Shown: positions 1 through 6,489 of the stretch, in pieces
How positions within the stretch are numbered: the first letter of the stretch is position 1
How the letters are laid out: each line of letters starts with the position of its first letter
NCBI GenBank assembly: GCA_023391955.1
Contig: JAEWAA010000595.1
Coordinates: forward strand, 1 to 16,602
Length of the DNA: 16,602 bases
Reading direction: 5' to 3'
Source of the DNA: Bacillota bacterium
Lineage (GTDB): Bacteria > Bacillota > Bacilli > Paenibacillales > NBRC-103111
Program-made: the position numbers and the translations under genes
Notes under the pieces: model-generated
Told to the model about the DNA's origin: nothing
What the model saw: only the letters and a program-made list of their open reading frames with translations
The model's database searches: none

Positions 1-53
1 CTCCTATACATCTCCTGTAATATGAACGTCACTAAACTTCCCATGGAATGATC

Positions 54-60
54 AAGGAGG
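54..60 (+). promoter_or_regulatory. Ribosome binding site that fixes the start of the first gene
   Basis: AAGGAGG lies 5 nt before the ATG at 66. An in-frame ATG at 48 is upstream of this site and would place the Shine-Dalgarno sequence inside the coding region, so 66 is the better start. Confidence 0.85.
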
Positions 61-65
61 ATCAG

Positions 66-884
66 ATGGAACTATCACTGAGCATGTGGAGCGTCCACCG
101 GACCGTGAGAGAAAACGGCTGGACCGTACTGGACTTTGTAGATTTTTGCAATAAGGAAGGCATTAAGCAGGTCGAGCTGTTGAATGTATTCTGGAAAAAT
201 GCCGCCATTGAGCTGCCCACCGTGGTAGCCGCCTTGAAGAGCAAAGGCATCCAGGCCTCCAGCTATGCCGTGGCCAATGATTTCGCCAAGGACAATGCCG
301 AGGAGCGCAAGGCCGCCCTCCAGGAAATTCTGGACGCCATTCCGGTAGCGCAAGCGCTGGGTGTGAACGTTATCCGGGTATTTTCCGGTAATCTGACAGA
401 ACATGTAACCTACGACAATGCGTTGGGCTGGATTGTGGAGGGCTTGAGTGCAGCTGCGGAAGCGGCGGGCAAAGCAGGCATCACCCTTTGTCTGGAGAAC
501 CACGGCAAGCTTGCCGGAAGCGGAATTCAGGTGAAAGCGATTCTGGACCGGGTGAAATCCCCTTATTTGAAATCCACCTTCGATACCGGCAACTTCCTGC
601 TGGTGGATGAGGAGCCGTTGACAGCGCTGGATGTGCTGATCGGCGAGGTGGCGCATGTACACTTCAAGGATTTTGTGCGGCTGCCCGAGGGACGTTATAA
701 ATCGCTGGCCGGGACCTCCTTTGAAGGTGTCAACCTGGGGCTGGGCGATGTAGATCTGGCGGAGATTGTCCGCCGCTTGAAGGAACGCGGCTATGAAGGC
801 GCGTATGTGCTGGAGTATGAGGGGCTGGGCAGCGAGGCCGAAGGCATCCGCAAGAGCTACGAATATTTCGCCACCTTGGTGTAA
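66..884 (+). CDS. Sugar phosphate isomerase/epimerase family protein (xylose-isomerase-like TIM barrel)
   Basis: A 272-residue cytoplasmic protein of the AP-endonuclease-2/xylose-isomerase-like TIM-barrel family, whose members isomerise, epimerise or dehydrate sugars, inositols and keto-sugars using a divalent metal. The family's metal ligands can be placed at E144 (LCLENHG), D173 (FDTGN), H199 (HVHFKD) and E250 (YVLEYEG), each at the end of a predicted beta strand. The length is normal for a complete single-domain member. The start is set by AAGGAGG at 54-60. No terminator with a T-run follows; a 138-bp gap leads into a 185-bp palindromic repeat and the next gene starts 592 bp downstream, so shared transcription with it is uncertain. 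A second, more distant member of the same family is at 4238-5128. The family is clear. The substrate is unknown, and IolE/IolI-like or keto-sugar roles are both possible. Confidence 0.88.
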   Translation: MELSLSMWSVHRTVRENGWTVLDFVDFCNKEGIKQVELLNVFWKNAAIELPTVVAALKSKGIQASSYAVANDFAKDNAEERKAALQEILDAIPVAQALGVNVIRVFSGNLTEHVTYDNALGWIVEGLSAAAEAAGKAGITLCLENHGKLAGSGIQVKAILDRVKSPYLKSTFDTGNFLLVDEEPLTALDVLIGEVAHVHFKDFVRLPEGRYKSLAGTSFEGVNLGLGDVDLAEIVRRLKERGYEGAYVLEYEGLGSEAEGIRKSYEYFATLV

Positions 885-893
885 AAGGGCGGA

Positions 894-992
894 GGAGGAG
901 TGGAGCAGCGGCAAAGCCTCCATGGAGAGCGGGACGCGCCTGCTGCTGGGCGATTCCTGTTGACTGCCGATTGGCGCGGGAGACACTCCTCC
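894..992. other. Inverted repeat downstream of the first gene
   Basis: GGAGGAGTG (894-902) is the exact complement of CACTCCTCC (984-992), across an 81-nt loop that is GC-rich. No T-run follows on either strand, so it is not a convincing intrinsic terminator. It may be a chance pairing or a 3'-end structure of the upstream transcript. Confidence 0.3.
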
Positions 993-1022
993 TGGTGAGC
1001 ACGGACCTGCACACTTCTAACC

Positions 1023-1207
1023 CTAACGGACACCAGAGACCTTATTCGGCTCAAAATAGCCTCCTTCGCATTCTAACGGACTCAGCAGCCGCTATTGGGG
1101 ACTTTTGAGCCGGATTCATCCAGTTGATGCTTCAATAAGCGCGCTTGAGTCCGTTAGTTTCCGGAAAAGGCGCTTTTCAGCAGAATAGCGTTCCTGGAGT
1201 CCGTTAG
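1023..1207. repeat. 185-bp palindromic intergenic element, copy A
   Basis: Two forward units start at CTAACGGAC (1023 and 1073). Two inverted units end at GTCCGTTAG (1157 and 1207). Spacing is exactly 50 bp within each arm and the total is 185 bp, the same as copies B and C. Each unit is a 9-bp GGAC box, 7 variable bases, a 9-bp box related to CCGCTATTT, then often CAAAA. In this copy the last base of the second box matches within each pair: C/C in the outer pair and G/G in the inner pair. The variable 7-mers hint that copy A lies in the opposite orientation to B and C. It has no coding capacity of note and lies between two + strand genes. Confidence 0.85.
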
Positions 1208-1375
1208 CCAAACACGCTCTGGGTCACCGGACATCTGTACCCGCCCGTCAGAGCAGCATATTCTCCAAAACAGCCGCTCCATGCAGCCCAACGGCTCTGC
1301 GGCCATCCTCTATCAGAACAACAACGGCCGGCGGTGAACGCCTCCCGCCTTCCGACCGACTATAACGTTTAGAGA

Positions 1376-1448
1376 CTGACAGGAAAAGCATGTGCTTTCG
1401 AAGCTGCGTTTGCTATCACAAACGCTTAGCACCGCTTTTTCCTGACAG
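1376..1448 (+). promoter_or_regulatory. Long hairpin in the leader of the FAD oxidoreductase gene (possible attenuator)
   Basis: The left arm starts CTGACAGGAAAAGC and the right arm ends GCTTTTTCCTGACAG. Inside are GTGCT/AGCAC and a perfect GCGTTTG/CAAACGC stem with a CTATCA loop. The hairpin ends 12 nt before the Shine-Dalgarno sequence (AAAGGAG, 1461-1467), leaving no room for a promoter after it, so any transcript of the gene must cross it. Read as a smaller hairpin closed by GTGCT/AGCAC, it is followed by GCTTTTT, which resembles an intrinsic terminator. A weak -10-like TATAAC lies at 1361-1366 but has no good -35 partner. It could instead be a dispersed palindromic repeat. Confidence 0.55.
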
Positions 1449-1476
1449 CTCCTTACGGCAAAAGGAGACAGCTTGA

Positions 1477-3054
1477 ATGGAACGTAACCTCTACGCGGAC
1501 ATTGCCATCCTGGGCGGCGGCACCGGCGGCGTCGCGGCCGCACTGGCGGCTGCCAAAGCCGGCAAGCAGGTCATCATGACCGAAGAAACCGACTGGGTCG
1601 GCGGCCAGCTGACCAGCCAGGCGGTGCCCCCGGATGAGCATCCTTGGATCGAATCCTTCGGCTGTACGACCAGCTACCGGCTTTTCCGGGAGGGCGTACG
1701 GCAGTATTACCGGAACCACTTCCCCCTGACGCCGGACGCTGCCTCCAACCCCCGCCTGAACCCCGGCAGCGGTATTGTCAGCCGCCTGTGCCATGAGCCC
1801 CGCGCTGCTTTGGCGGTGCTCCAGGACATGCTGGCGCCCTATGTGCACAGCGGGCGCATCCGGATTCTCCACCGCTACCGGATCGAAGCGGCGGAGACAG
1901 ACGGTGACAAGGTGACATCGGTCACCGTCAAGCACTTGGACAGCGGCGACACCGCTCGCTTGTCGGCTTCTTATTATATCGACGCCACCGAATGCGGCGA
2001 CCTGCTGCCCAAAGCCGGGATCGAATATGTCACCGGCGCCGAAAGCCGTGCCGAAACCGGCGAGCCCCACGCAGTGGACGGGGACGCACAGCCGATGGAT
2101 ATGCAAAGCTTCACCTATTGCTTTGCGGTGGACTACCTGGAGAACGAGGACCACACTATCCCGAAGCCGGAGATGTACGATTTCTGGCGCAGCTATAAGG
2201 CCGACTTCTGGCCGGACCGGCTGCTTAGCCTCACCGGCGTAAAACCCTCCACCATGGAAAAGGTGGATTACGAGCTTTTTCCCAATGCCGAGGGGAAATT
2301 CCCCCTATTTGCATACCGGCAGATTCTTGACCGCTGGCACTTCCGGCTGGGTCTGTTCAACAGCTCCATCTCGCTGATCAATTGGCCCCAGAACGATTAT
2401 TGGCTAGGCGGGATCATCGACGTGACGGAGGAGGAGCGGCAGAAGCATCTGTACGAGGCCAAGCAGCTGAGCCTGTCCCTGCTGTACTGGCTGCAGACGG
2501 AAGCTCCACGCCCCGACGGCAAAACCGGCTACCCCGGCCTGCGCCTGCGCCCCGATGTGACGGGCACCGAGGATGGTCTGGCCATGTACCCGTACATCCG
2601 GGAATCCCGGCGGATCAAGGCCCAGTTCACCGTGCTGGAGCAGCATGTAGCCACGGATTGCCGTCCCGACGGCAAGGCGGAGGAGTTTTTTGACAGCGTG
2701 GGTGTGGGCTGTTACCGCATCGACCTGCATCCCAGCACACAAGGTGTGCCGTATATCGATATTTCCTCCCTGCCCTTCCAGATTCCGCTGGGCAGTCTGA
2801 TCCCGGTGCGGGTGACCAATGTGCTGGCCGCAGCCAAAAATATCGGCGTTACCCACATCACAAACGGCTGCTACCGCCTCCACCCGGTGGAATGGAATAT
2901 CGGCGAAGCGGCAGGCTATTGCGCCAGCTATTGCCTGGATAAAGGCTTTACCCCCAAAGATCTGCGGGATTTCGCACCGGAGCTGGCCAGCTTCCAGCAG
3001 CTGCTTGTCCGTGAGGGCGTAGAGCTGAAGTGGCCTGCACTGCGGCCGGTGTAA
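1477..3054 (+). CDS. FAD-dependent oxidoreductase (FAD_oxidored, PF12831-like)
   Basis: A 525-residue flavoprotein predicted to oxidise a hydroxylated small molecule in the cytoplasm. The N-terminus has the Rossmann dinucleotide motif ILGGGTGG (residues 11-18), with E36 at the end of the second strand positioned for the adenosine ribose, followed by WVGGQLTSQ (40-48), a motif typical of the FAD_oxidored family. Near the C-terminus, a stretch from about 465 to 500 (NGCYRLHPVEWNIGEAAG) matches the second FAD-contacting segment of these proteins. There is no signal peptide or membrane segment. The start ATG has AAAGGAG 9 nt upstream. The gene is followed after 99 bp by a Gfo/Idh/MocA dehydrogenase and then a TIM-barrel isomerase, suggesting one catabolic operon. 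PF12831 proteins often occur in carbohydrate loci, but few have a defined substrate and none can be assigned here. Confidence 0.87.
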   Translation: MERNLYADIAILGGGTGGVAAALAAAKAGKQVIMTEETDWVGGQLTSQAVPPDEHPWIESFGCTTSYRLFREGVRQYYRNHFPLTPDAASNPRLNPGSGIVSRLCHEPRAALAVLQDMLAPYVHSGRIRILHRYRIEAAETDGDKVTSVTVKHLDSGDTARLSASYYIDATECGDLLPKAGIEYVTGAESRAETGEPHAVDGDAQPMDMQSFTYCFAVDYLENEDHTIPKPEMYDFWRSYKADFWPDRLLSLTGVKPSTMEKVDYELFPNAEGKFPLFAYRQILDRWHFRLGLFNSSISLINWPQNDYWLGGIIDVTEEERQKHLYEAKQLSLSLLYWLQTEAPRPDGKTGYPGLRLRPDVTGTEDGLAMYPYIRESRRIKAQFTVLEQHVATDCRPDGKAEEFFDSVGVGCYRIDLHPSTQGVPYIDISSLPFQIPLGSLIPVRVTNVLAAAKNIGVTHITNGCYRLHPVEWNIGEAAGYCASYCLDKGFTPKDLRDFAPELASFQQLLVREGVELKWPALRPV

Positions 3055-3153
3055 ACAGCAGATTCAGGCATCGCGCTTGTCCGCTACGGCTTTGCGGCTG
3101 CATAATCTTTTATAAGAAGCAATCCTAACCCACTAATTCATGAGGTGATCCAC

Positions 3154-4218
3154 ATGAGCGGCAAAATCCGCATCGGCGTTATCGGCGCCGGCTCCATTTC
3201 CGAAATGCACTTCAGCTCCTACTCCAAAAATCCCGACGCTGTCCTGACCGCGGTCTGCGACCTGAAGGAAGATCGGGCCAAGGCCAAGGCTGAAAAGTAC
3301 AATATCCCTAACATTTACACTGACTATCACGAGCTTCTCGCCAACCCGGATATCGACGCGGTGAGCATCTGCACCTGGAACAACAGCCACGCCGAAATCA
3401 GCATCGCCGCCCTCAAAGCAGGCAAAAACGTGCTGTGCGAAAAGCCCCTGTGCAAAACCGTCGAGGAAGCGCTGGCAGTAGAGCAGGCTGTGAAGGAATC
3501 CGGCAAAACCCTGCATGTTGGCTTTGTCCGCCGGTACGCCTCCAATACCCGGATCGTCAAATCCTTTATGGATGCGGGCGAAATCGGTCCCATCTACTAT
3601 GCCAAGGCCTCCTGTATCCGCAAGCTGGGCAACCCCGGCGGCTGGTTCTCCGATGTGGAGCGCTCCGGCGGCGGCCCGCTCATCGACGTGGGCGTCCATG
3701 TTATCGATCTGTGCTGGTACCTGATGGGCAAGCCCAAGGTGAAGTCCATCAGCGGCAATACCTACAACCGTCTGGGCAACCGGGCGAATGTGAAGAACCT
3801 GCGCTTTTACAAGGCGGCGGATTATAATGCGGAGCTGAACACCGTTGAGGATATGGCCAATGCCCTGATCCGTTTCGAAAACGGCGCCTCCCTCATCGTA
3901 GATGTAAGCTTCACCCTTCATGCCAAGGAAGACGAGCTGACCGTCAAGCTGTTCGGCGAAAAAGGCGGCGTGGAGCTGGAGCCTAAGCTGACTCTGATCA
4001 CGGAAAAGCATGACACCATCCTCAATTCCACACCACAAATCGATAACCTGTCCTTCGATTTTGTGTCCGGCTTCCAGGACGAAATGAACTTCTTTATCGA
4101 GGTGTGCCAAGGCACCAAAACCACCCTGAGCCCGGTGGAGGACGGCGTGGAAATCATGAAGATTCTCTGCGGCGTGTACGAATCCGCCCGTCTCGGCAAG
4201 GAAATTTATTTCGACTGA
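3154..4218 (+). CDS. Gfo/Idh/MocA family NAD(P)-dependent oxidoreductase
   Basis: A 354-residue dehydrogenase of the glucose-fructose oxidoreductase / inositol dehydrogenase / MocA family, which oxidises or reduces sugar and cyclitol hydroxyls with NAD(P). The N-terminal Rossmann domain has IGVIGAGSIS (7-16). The family's EKP motif is at 96-98, with K97 the expected catalytic lysine. The C-terminal domain signature IDVGVHVID (177-185) supplies D178 and H182. The length is typical. The start at ATG 3154 is chosen because GAGGTGA (3142-3148) sits 5 nt upstream; an in-frame GTG at 3145 would overlap that site. The next gene begins only 19 bp after the stop, so co-transcription and a shared pathway with the TIM barrel are likely. 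Substrate unknown. Confidence 0.92.
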   Translation: MSGKIRIGVIGAGSISEMHFSSYSKNPDAVLTAVCDLKEDRAKAKAEKYNIPNIYTDYHELLANPDIDAVSICTWNNSHAEISIAALKAGKNVLCEKPLCKTVEEALAVEQAVKESGKTLHVGFVRRYASNTRIVKSFMDAGEIGPIYYAKASCIRKLGNPGGWFSDVERSGGGPLIDVGVHVIDLCWYLMGKPKVKSISGNTYNRLGNRANVKNLRFYKAADYNAELNTVEDMANALIRFENGASLIVDVSFTLHAKEDELTVKLFGEKGGVELEPKLTLITEKHDTILNSTPQIDNLSFDFVSGFQDEMNFFIEVCQGTKTTLSPVEDGVEIMKILCGVYESARLGKEIYFD

Positions 4219-4237
4219 GCCAAAGGAGGGTCATCCC

Positions 4238-5128
4238 ATGGGGGAAACCAAAGTGCGCATCGGCAATCCCATCGGCGTCATCGTGGACAGCTTCGGTGTG
4301 GGTGTCCGTGAAGGGCTGCGGAAGGCCAAGGAGGTTGGTGCAGACGGGGTGCAAATCTATGCCGTTTCCGGCGAGATGGACCCGGACAATCTGGACGCCG
4401 CCGCCCGCAAGGACCTGAAGGAATATATCGCTTCGCTGGGCCTGGAAATCAGCGCCCTCTGCGGCGACCTGGGAGGCCACGGCTTCCAGGACAAAACCGA
4501 GAATCCGGCCAAGGTGGAAAAGTCCAAACGCATTCTCGACCTGGCTCTGGATCTAGGCACCAACGTGGTCACTACACACATCGGTATTGTGCCGGAGGAC
4601 AAAGACAGCGACGTGTATAAGGCGATGCAGGAGGCCTGCAGAGAGCTGAATGAATATGCGGTCAGCCGGAATGCCTTTTTCGCCATCGAAACCGGACCGG
4701 AGCGGGCGGCTCATCTGAAGGAGTTCCTGGATTCCCTGGGCGGCAACGGGGTATCCGTCAACTTTGACCCGGCCAACATGGTGATGGTCACGGGCGACGA
4801 TCCTGTGGAGGGCGTTAAGCTGCTGCGGGATTATGTGGTGCACACCCATGTGAAGGACGGGGTCCGGCTGAAGGAAATCGACCCTCGTCTGGTGTATGGG
4901 GCATTGGGCTTCGAGCCCATGGACCATGCCAAGATCGCCGTGATGGTGAGCTCCGGCGAGTTTTTCCGGGAGGTGCCCCTGGGCGAGGGCAAGGTGGACT
5001 TCGATGCCTACTTCGCCGCATTGGCGGAGATCGGCTACAAGGGCTACCTCACCATCGAACGTGAGGTAGGCGCCAACCCCGGAGAGGACATCCGCCGGGC
5101 GGTGCAGTTCATCAAGGGCTACCGGTAA
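4238..5128 (+). CDS. Sugar phosphate isomerase/epimerase family protein (TIM barrel)
   Basis: A 296-residue member of the xylose-isomerase-like TIM-barrel family, second of that type in the window. Predicted metal ligands are E151 (AIETG), D177 (NFDPAN), H204 (VHTHVKD) and E274 (LTIERE). AAAGGAGG a few bases before the ATG gives a strong ribosome binding site, and the gene starts 19 bp after the Gfo/Idh/MocA stop. It is the last gene of the + strand group; an intrinsic terminator follows at 5265-5309. Pairing a Gfo/Idh/MocA dehydrogenase with this family is common in sugar and inositol catabolism, and in pathways that oxidise a sugar hydroxyl to a ketone before isomerisation or elimination. 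The reaction here cannot be specified from sequence. Confidence 0.9.
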   Translation: MGETKVRIGNPIGVIVDSFGVGVREGLRKAKEVGADGVQIYAVSGEMDPDNLDAAARKDLKEYIASLGLEISALCGDLGGHGFQDKTENPAKVEKSKRILDLALDLGTNVVTTHIGIVPEDKDSDVYKAMQEACRELNEYAVSRNAFFAIETGPERAAHLKEFLDSLGGNGVSVNFDPANMVMVTGDDPVEGVKLLRDYVVHTHVKDGVRLKEIDPRLVYGALGFEPMDHAKIAVMVSSGEFFREVPLGEGKVDFDAYFAALAEIGYKGYLTIEREVGANPGEDIRRAVQFIKGYR

Positions 5129-5264
5129 GCGGCACAGCTGAGGACTGTTCAGCGGCGGAGTTAATAACCAACAGCCAGCGGCAGTCCGGCAAACAGAACC
5201 CGGCGTCTCAGTTGTCCGGTGCCAGGCGGTTGAGTTGAGCCGCTCCATCCATACGCTAGTTAAT

Positions 5265-5309
5265 AAGCTGTCCCGAAGCAGATCCAACTCTGCCGGTGGA
5301 CAGCTTTTT
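5265..5309 (+). terminator. Rho-independent terminator after the + strand sugar operon
   Basis: AAGCTGTCC (5265-5273) pairs with GGACAGCTT (5298-5306), with an inner stem GCAGA/TCTGC, and runs into TTTTT (5305-5309). It is about 137 bp after the stop at 5128. The intervening bases 5129-5264 show no credible gene. Confidence 0.85.
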
Positions 5310-5362
5310 GGTTGGCGAGCTCCCCTCTCCCTCAGATCAGCGTATTCCCCCCAAGGTTGATC

Positions 5363-5547
5363 CTAACGGACTCACGTTCCGCTATTTTCCGCAAAACGCC
5401 ACTTTCCTCTCATTCACGGACCCACGTTCCGCTATTTGCTCAAAATCCGCTCCAAACGATCCCGTTACAGCCTAATAACGGCTCTGGAGTCCGCGAAAAC
5501 TCAAACTTGGAGCTTTTTGCTCAAATAGCGGCTCCCCTGTCCGTTAG
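5363..5547. repeat. 185-bp palindromic intergenic element, copy B
   Basis: Forward units start at 5363 (CTAACGGAC) and 5413 (TTCACGGAC). Inverted units end at 5497 (GTCCGCGAA) and 5547 (GTCCGTTAG). Spacing is exactly 50 bp in each arm and the total is 185 bp. The outer pair is perfect in both boxes: CTAACGGAC/GTCCGTTAG and CCGCTATTT/AAATAGCGG. These are separated by a 7-nt segment in which only about one position can pair. It lies between the + strand terminator and the 3' end of the convergent gene 5611-6261. Apparent reading frames across it arise from the repeat and are not credible genes. Confidence 0.88.
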
Positions 5548-5610
5548 TTGGGGGAGTTTACAGCCTTCCTTTCTCCCCTTACGTGTAGAACAGGGATCCC
5601 CCTCTTCCTT

Positions 5611-6261
5611 CTACGTTCGAAGAGTAAATGTCCGGAACCGCCGATTGCCACTCGCTACCATCATGACCTGAAGCTCCACCAGACGATGCAGGATGCGGCG
5701 GGCATGACGGTCACTGACCCGGAGATGCTCCGCCAGCTCCAGCGGCGACAAGGGCACCGGCTTCCGGCGGGCCAACCTAACTGCCTCCGCTTCCAGCCAT
5801 GTCAAAGAGGACGAGACTTCCGTAGCGAGGAACTTGCCGATAAACGCGAGCACCAGCTGCTGACACTGTTTGGGCTCTTCGACAATGGACAAATATGCCA
5901 CAGGCAGCAGCACCCAACCATCCAACGCTAACAGGCTGTGCCGCCGGCACAGATCCTTAAAGCGCCGCACATCCAGGTCCCGGGCATGTGGACCGTAGCC
6001 CTGGATCTCAATGCCGCCTTTTGCCCCACGGGGGATATAGGCCAGGTCCAGATAACGGTAGCCGTTGGCGAAGTCTCTGACCTCCCACTCCGGCTCCAGA
6101 TACTCGAAGTGCCCAACCGCCGGAAACCAGACCTGCCGCAAAAACTCCACCGTACCATGTCCCAGCCCTTTCTCCAAAAGCTCCCTCCTCCGCGGATTGT
6201 CCGACTCCCTCCGGATAACCCCATCCAACCACAACTCATAACAATCGTCAAAATGCCCCAT
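5611..6261 (-). CDS. PD-(D/E)XK-like (DUF559/Vsr-type) domain fused to a winged-helix domain, function unknown
   Basis: A 216-residue protein with two recognisable parts. Residues about 30-128 resemble the DUF559/Vsr branch of the PD-(D/E)XK nuclease fold: LDLAYI with D72, then GGIEIQGYG with E85 and Q87 in place of the usual E-x-K lysine, then H92, R94 and D95, a helix with R99/R100 and the closing GWVLLPVAYLSI strand. Residues about 170-216 (SPLELAEHLRVSDRHARRIL and what follows) look like a winged helix-turn-helix for DNA binding. The lysine replaced by Q87 may reduce or abolish cleavage, so it could be a DNA-binding regulator rather than a nuclease. The start at 6261 has GGAGGAGA 7 nt upstream. 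It is convergent with the + strand operon, flanked by 185-bp elements B and C, and has a terminator-like hairpin in its leader. The fold calls rest on motif reading only. Confidence 0.7.
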   Translation of the reverse strand: MGHFDDCYELWLDGVIRRESDNPRRRELLEKGLGHGTVEFLRQVWFPAVGHFEYLEPEWEVRDFANGYRYLDLAYIPRGAKGGIEIQGYGPHARDLDVRRFKDLCRRHSLLALDGWVLLPVAYLSIVEEPKQCQQLVLAFIGKFLATEVSSSLTWLEAEAVRLARRKPVPLSPLELAEHLRVSDRHARRILHRLVELQVMMVASGNRRFRTFTLRT

Positions 6262-6291
6262 TCCGCCGTCTCCTCCTTATGCCGTACAAAC

Positions 6292-6342
6292 AAAAAGCCG
6301 CCAGCGCATTGATCCGAACAAATCGGTTCAATGGCAAGCGGC
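6292..6342 (-). terminator. Terminator-like hairpin on the minus strand, in the leader of gene 5611-6261
   Basis: On the + strand, GCCGC (6297-6301) pairs with GCGGC (6338-6342), CATTGA (6307-6312) with TCAATG (6328-6333), and CCGA (6314-6317) with TCGG (6323-6326), around an ACAAA loop. On the minus strand the hairpin is followed by TTTTTG (6296 down to 6291). It lies 30 nt before the start codon at 6261 and after the likely -10 at 6370-6375. It is either an attenuator for that gene or the terminator of the transcript from 6741-8681. Confidence 0.75.
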
Positions 6343-6369
6343 GTGTGCTTCACGGCCTCGTTTGGGAAC

Positions 6370-6375
6370 ATTATA
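6370..6375 (-). promoter_or_regulatory. Candidate -10 box (TATAAT) for gene 5611-6261
   Basis: A perfect TATAAT reads on the minus strand. The -35 is weak (TTGTAT at a 19-nt spacing is the best I see). It would give a leader of roughly 100 nt that contains the hairpin at 6292-6342. Confidence 0.4.
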
Positions 6376-6443
6376 CAGCAAATCTCGCCAGGGATACAAC
6401 AGAGATTTTGGTTCAGTCAATTTCGTCAGTTGGTTTCAATAGC

Positions 6444-6482
6444 CGGTTTGGTCAGTCGGTTTGGTCAGTCGGTTTGGTCAGT
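6444..6482. repeat. Three tandem copies of a 13-bp unit
   Basis: CGGTTTGGTCAGT occurs three times without gaps at 6444-6456, 6457-6469 and 6470-6482. Partial copies precede it (GTCAGTTGGTTTC near 6426). It lies immediately before copy C of the 185-bp element, in non-coding DNA. Confidence 0.9.
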
Positions 6483-6489
6483 TGGATCC

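Noticed and set aside
75..986. Long minus-strand reading frame opposite the first TIM-barrel gene (also similar ones opposite 3145-4218, 4238-5128 and 8782-15306)
   Set aside because: Shadow frames produced by GC-skewed codon use; the opposite strand encodes clear protein families with good ribosome binding sites.
1400..1435. Catabolite-response (cre) operator in the leader of the FAD oxidoreductase
   Set aside because: AAGCGTTTG resembles part of a cre site but the TG...CA half-sites are not correctly placed; the bases are explained by the hairpin stem.
5312..5671. Open reading frame of about 119 codons on the + strand across element B
   Set aside because: It exists only because the repeat units lack stops in that frame; it has no ribosome binding site or domain and crosses palindromic DNA.
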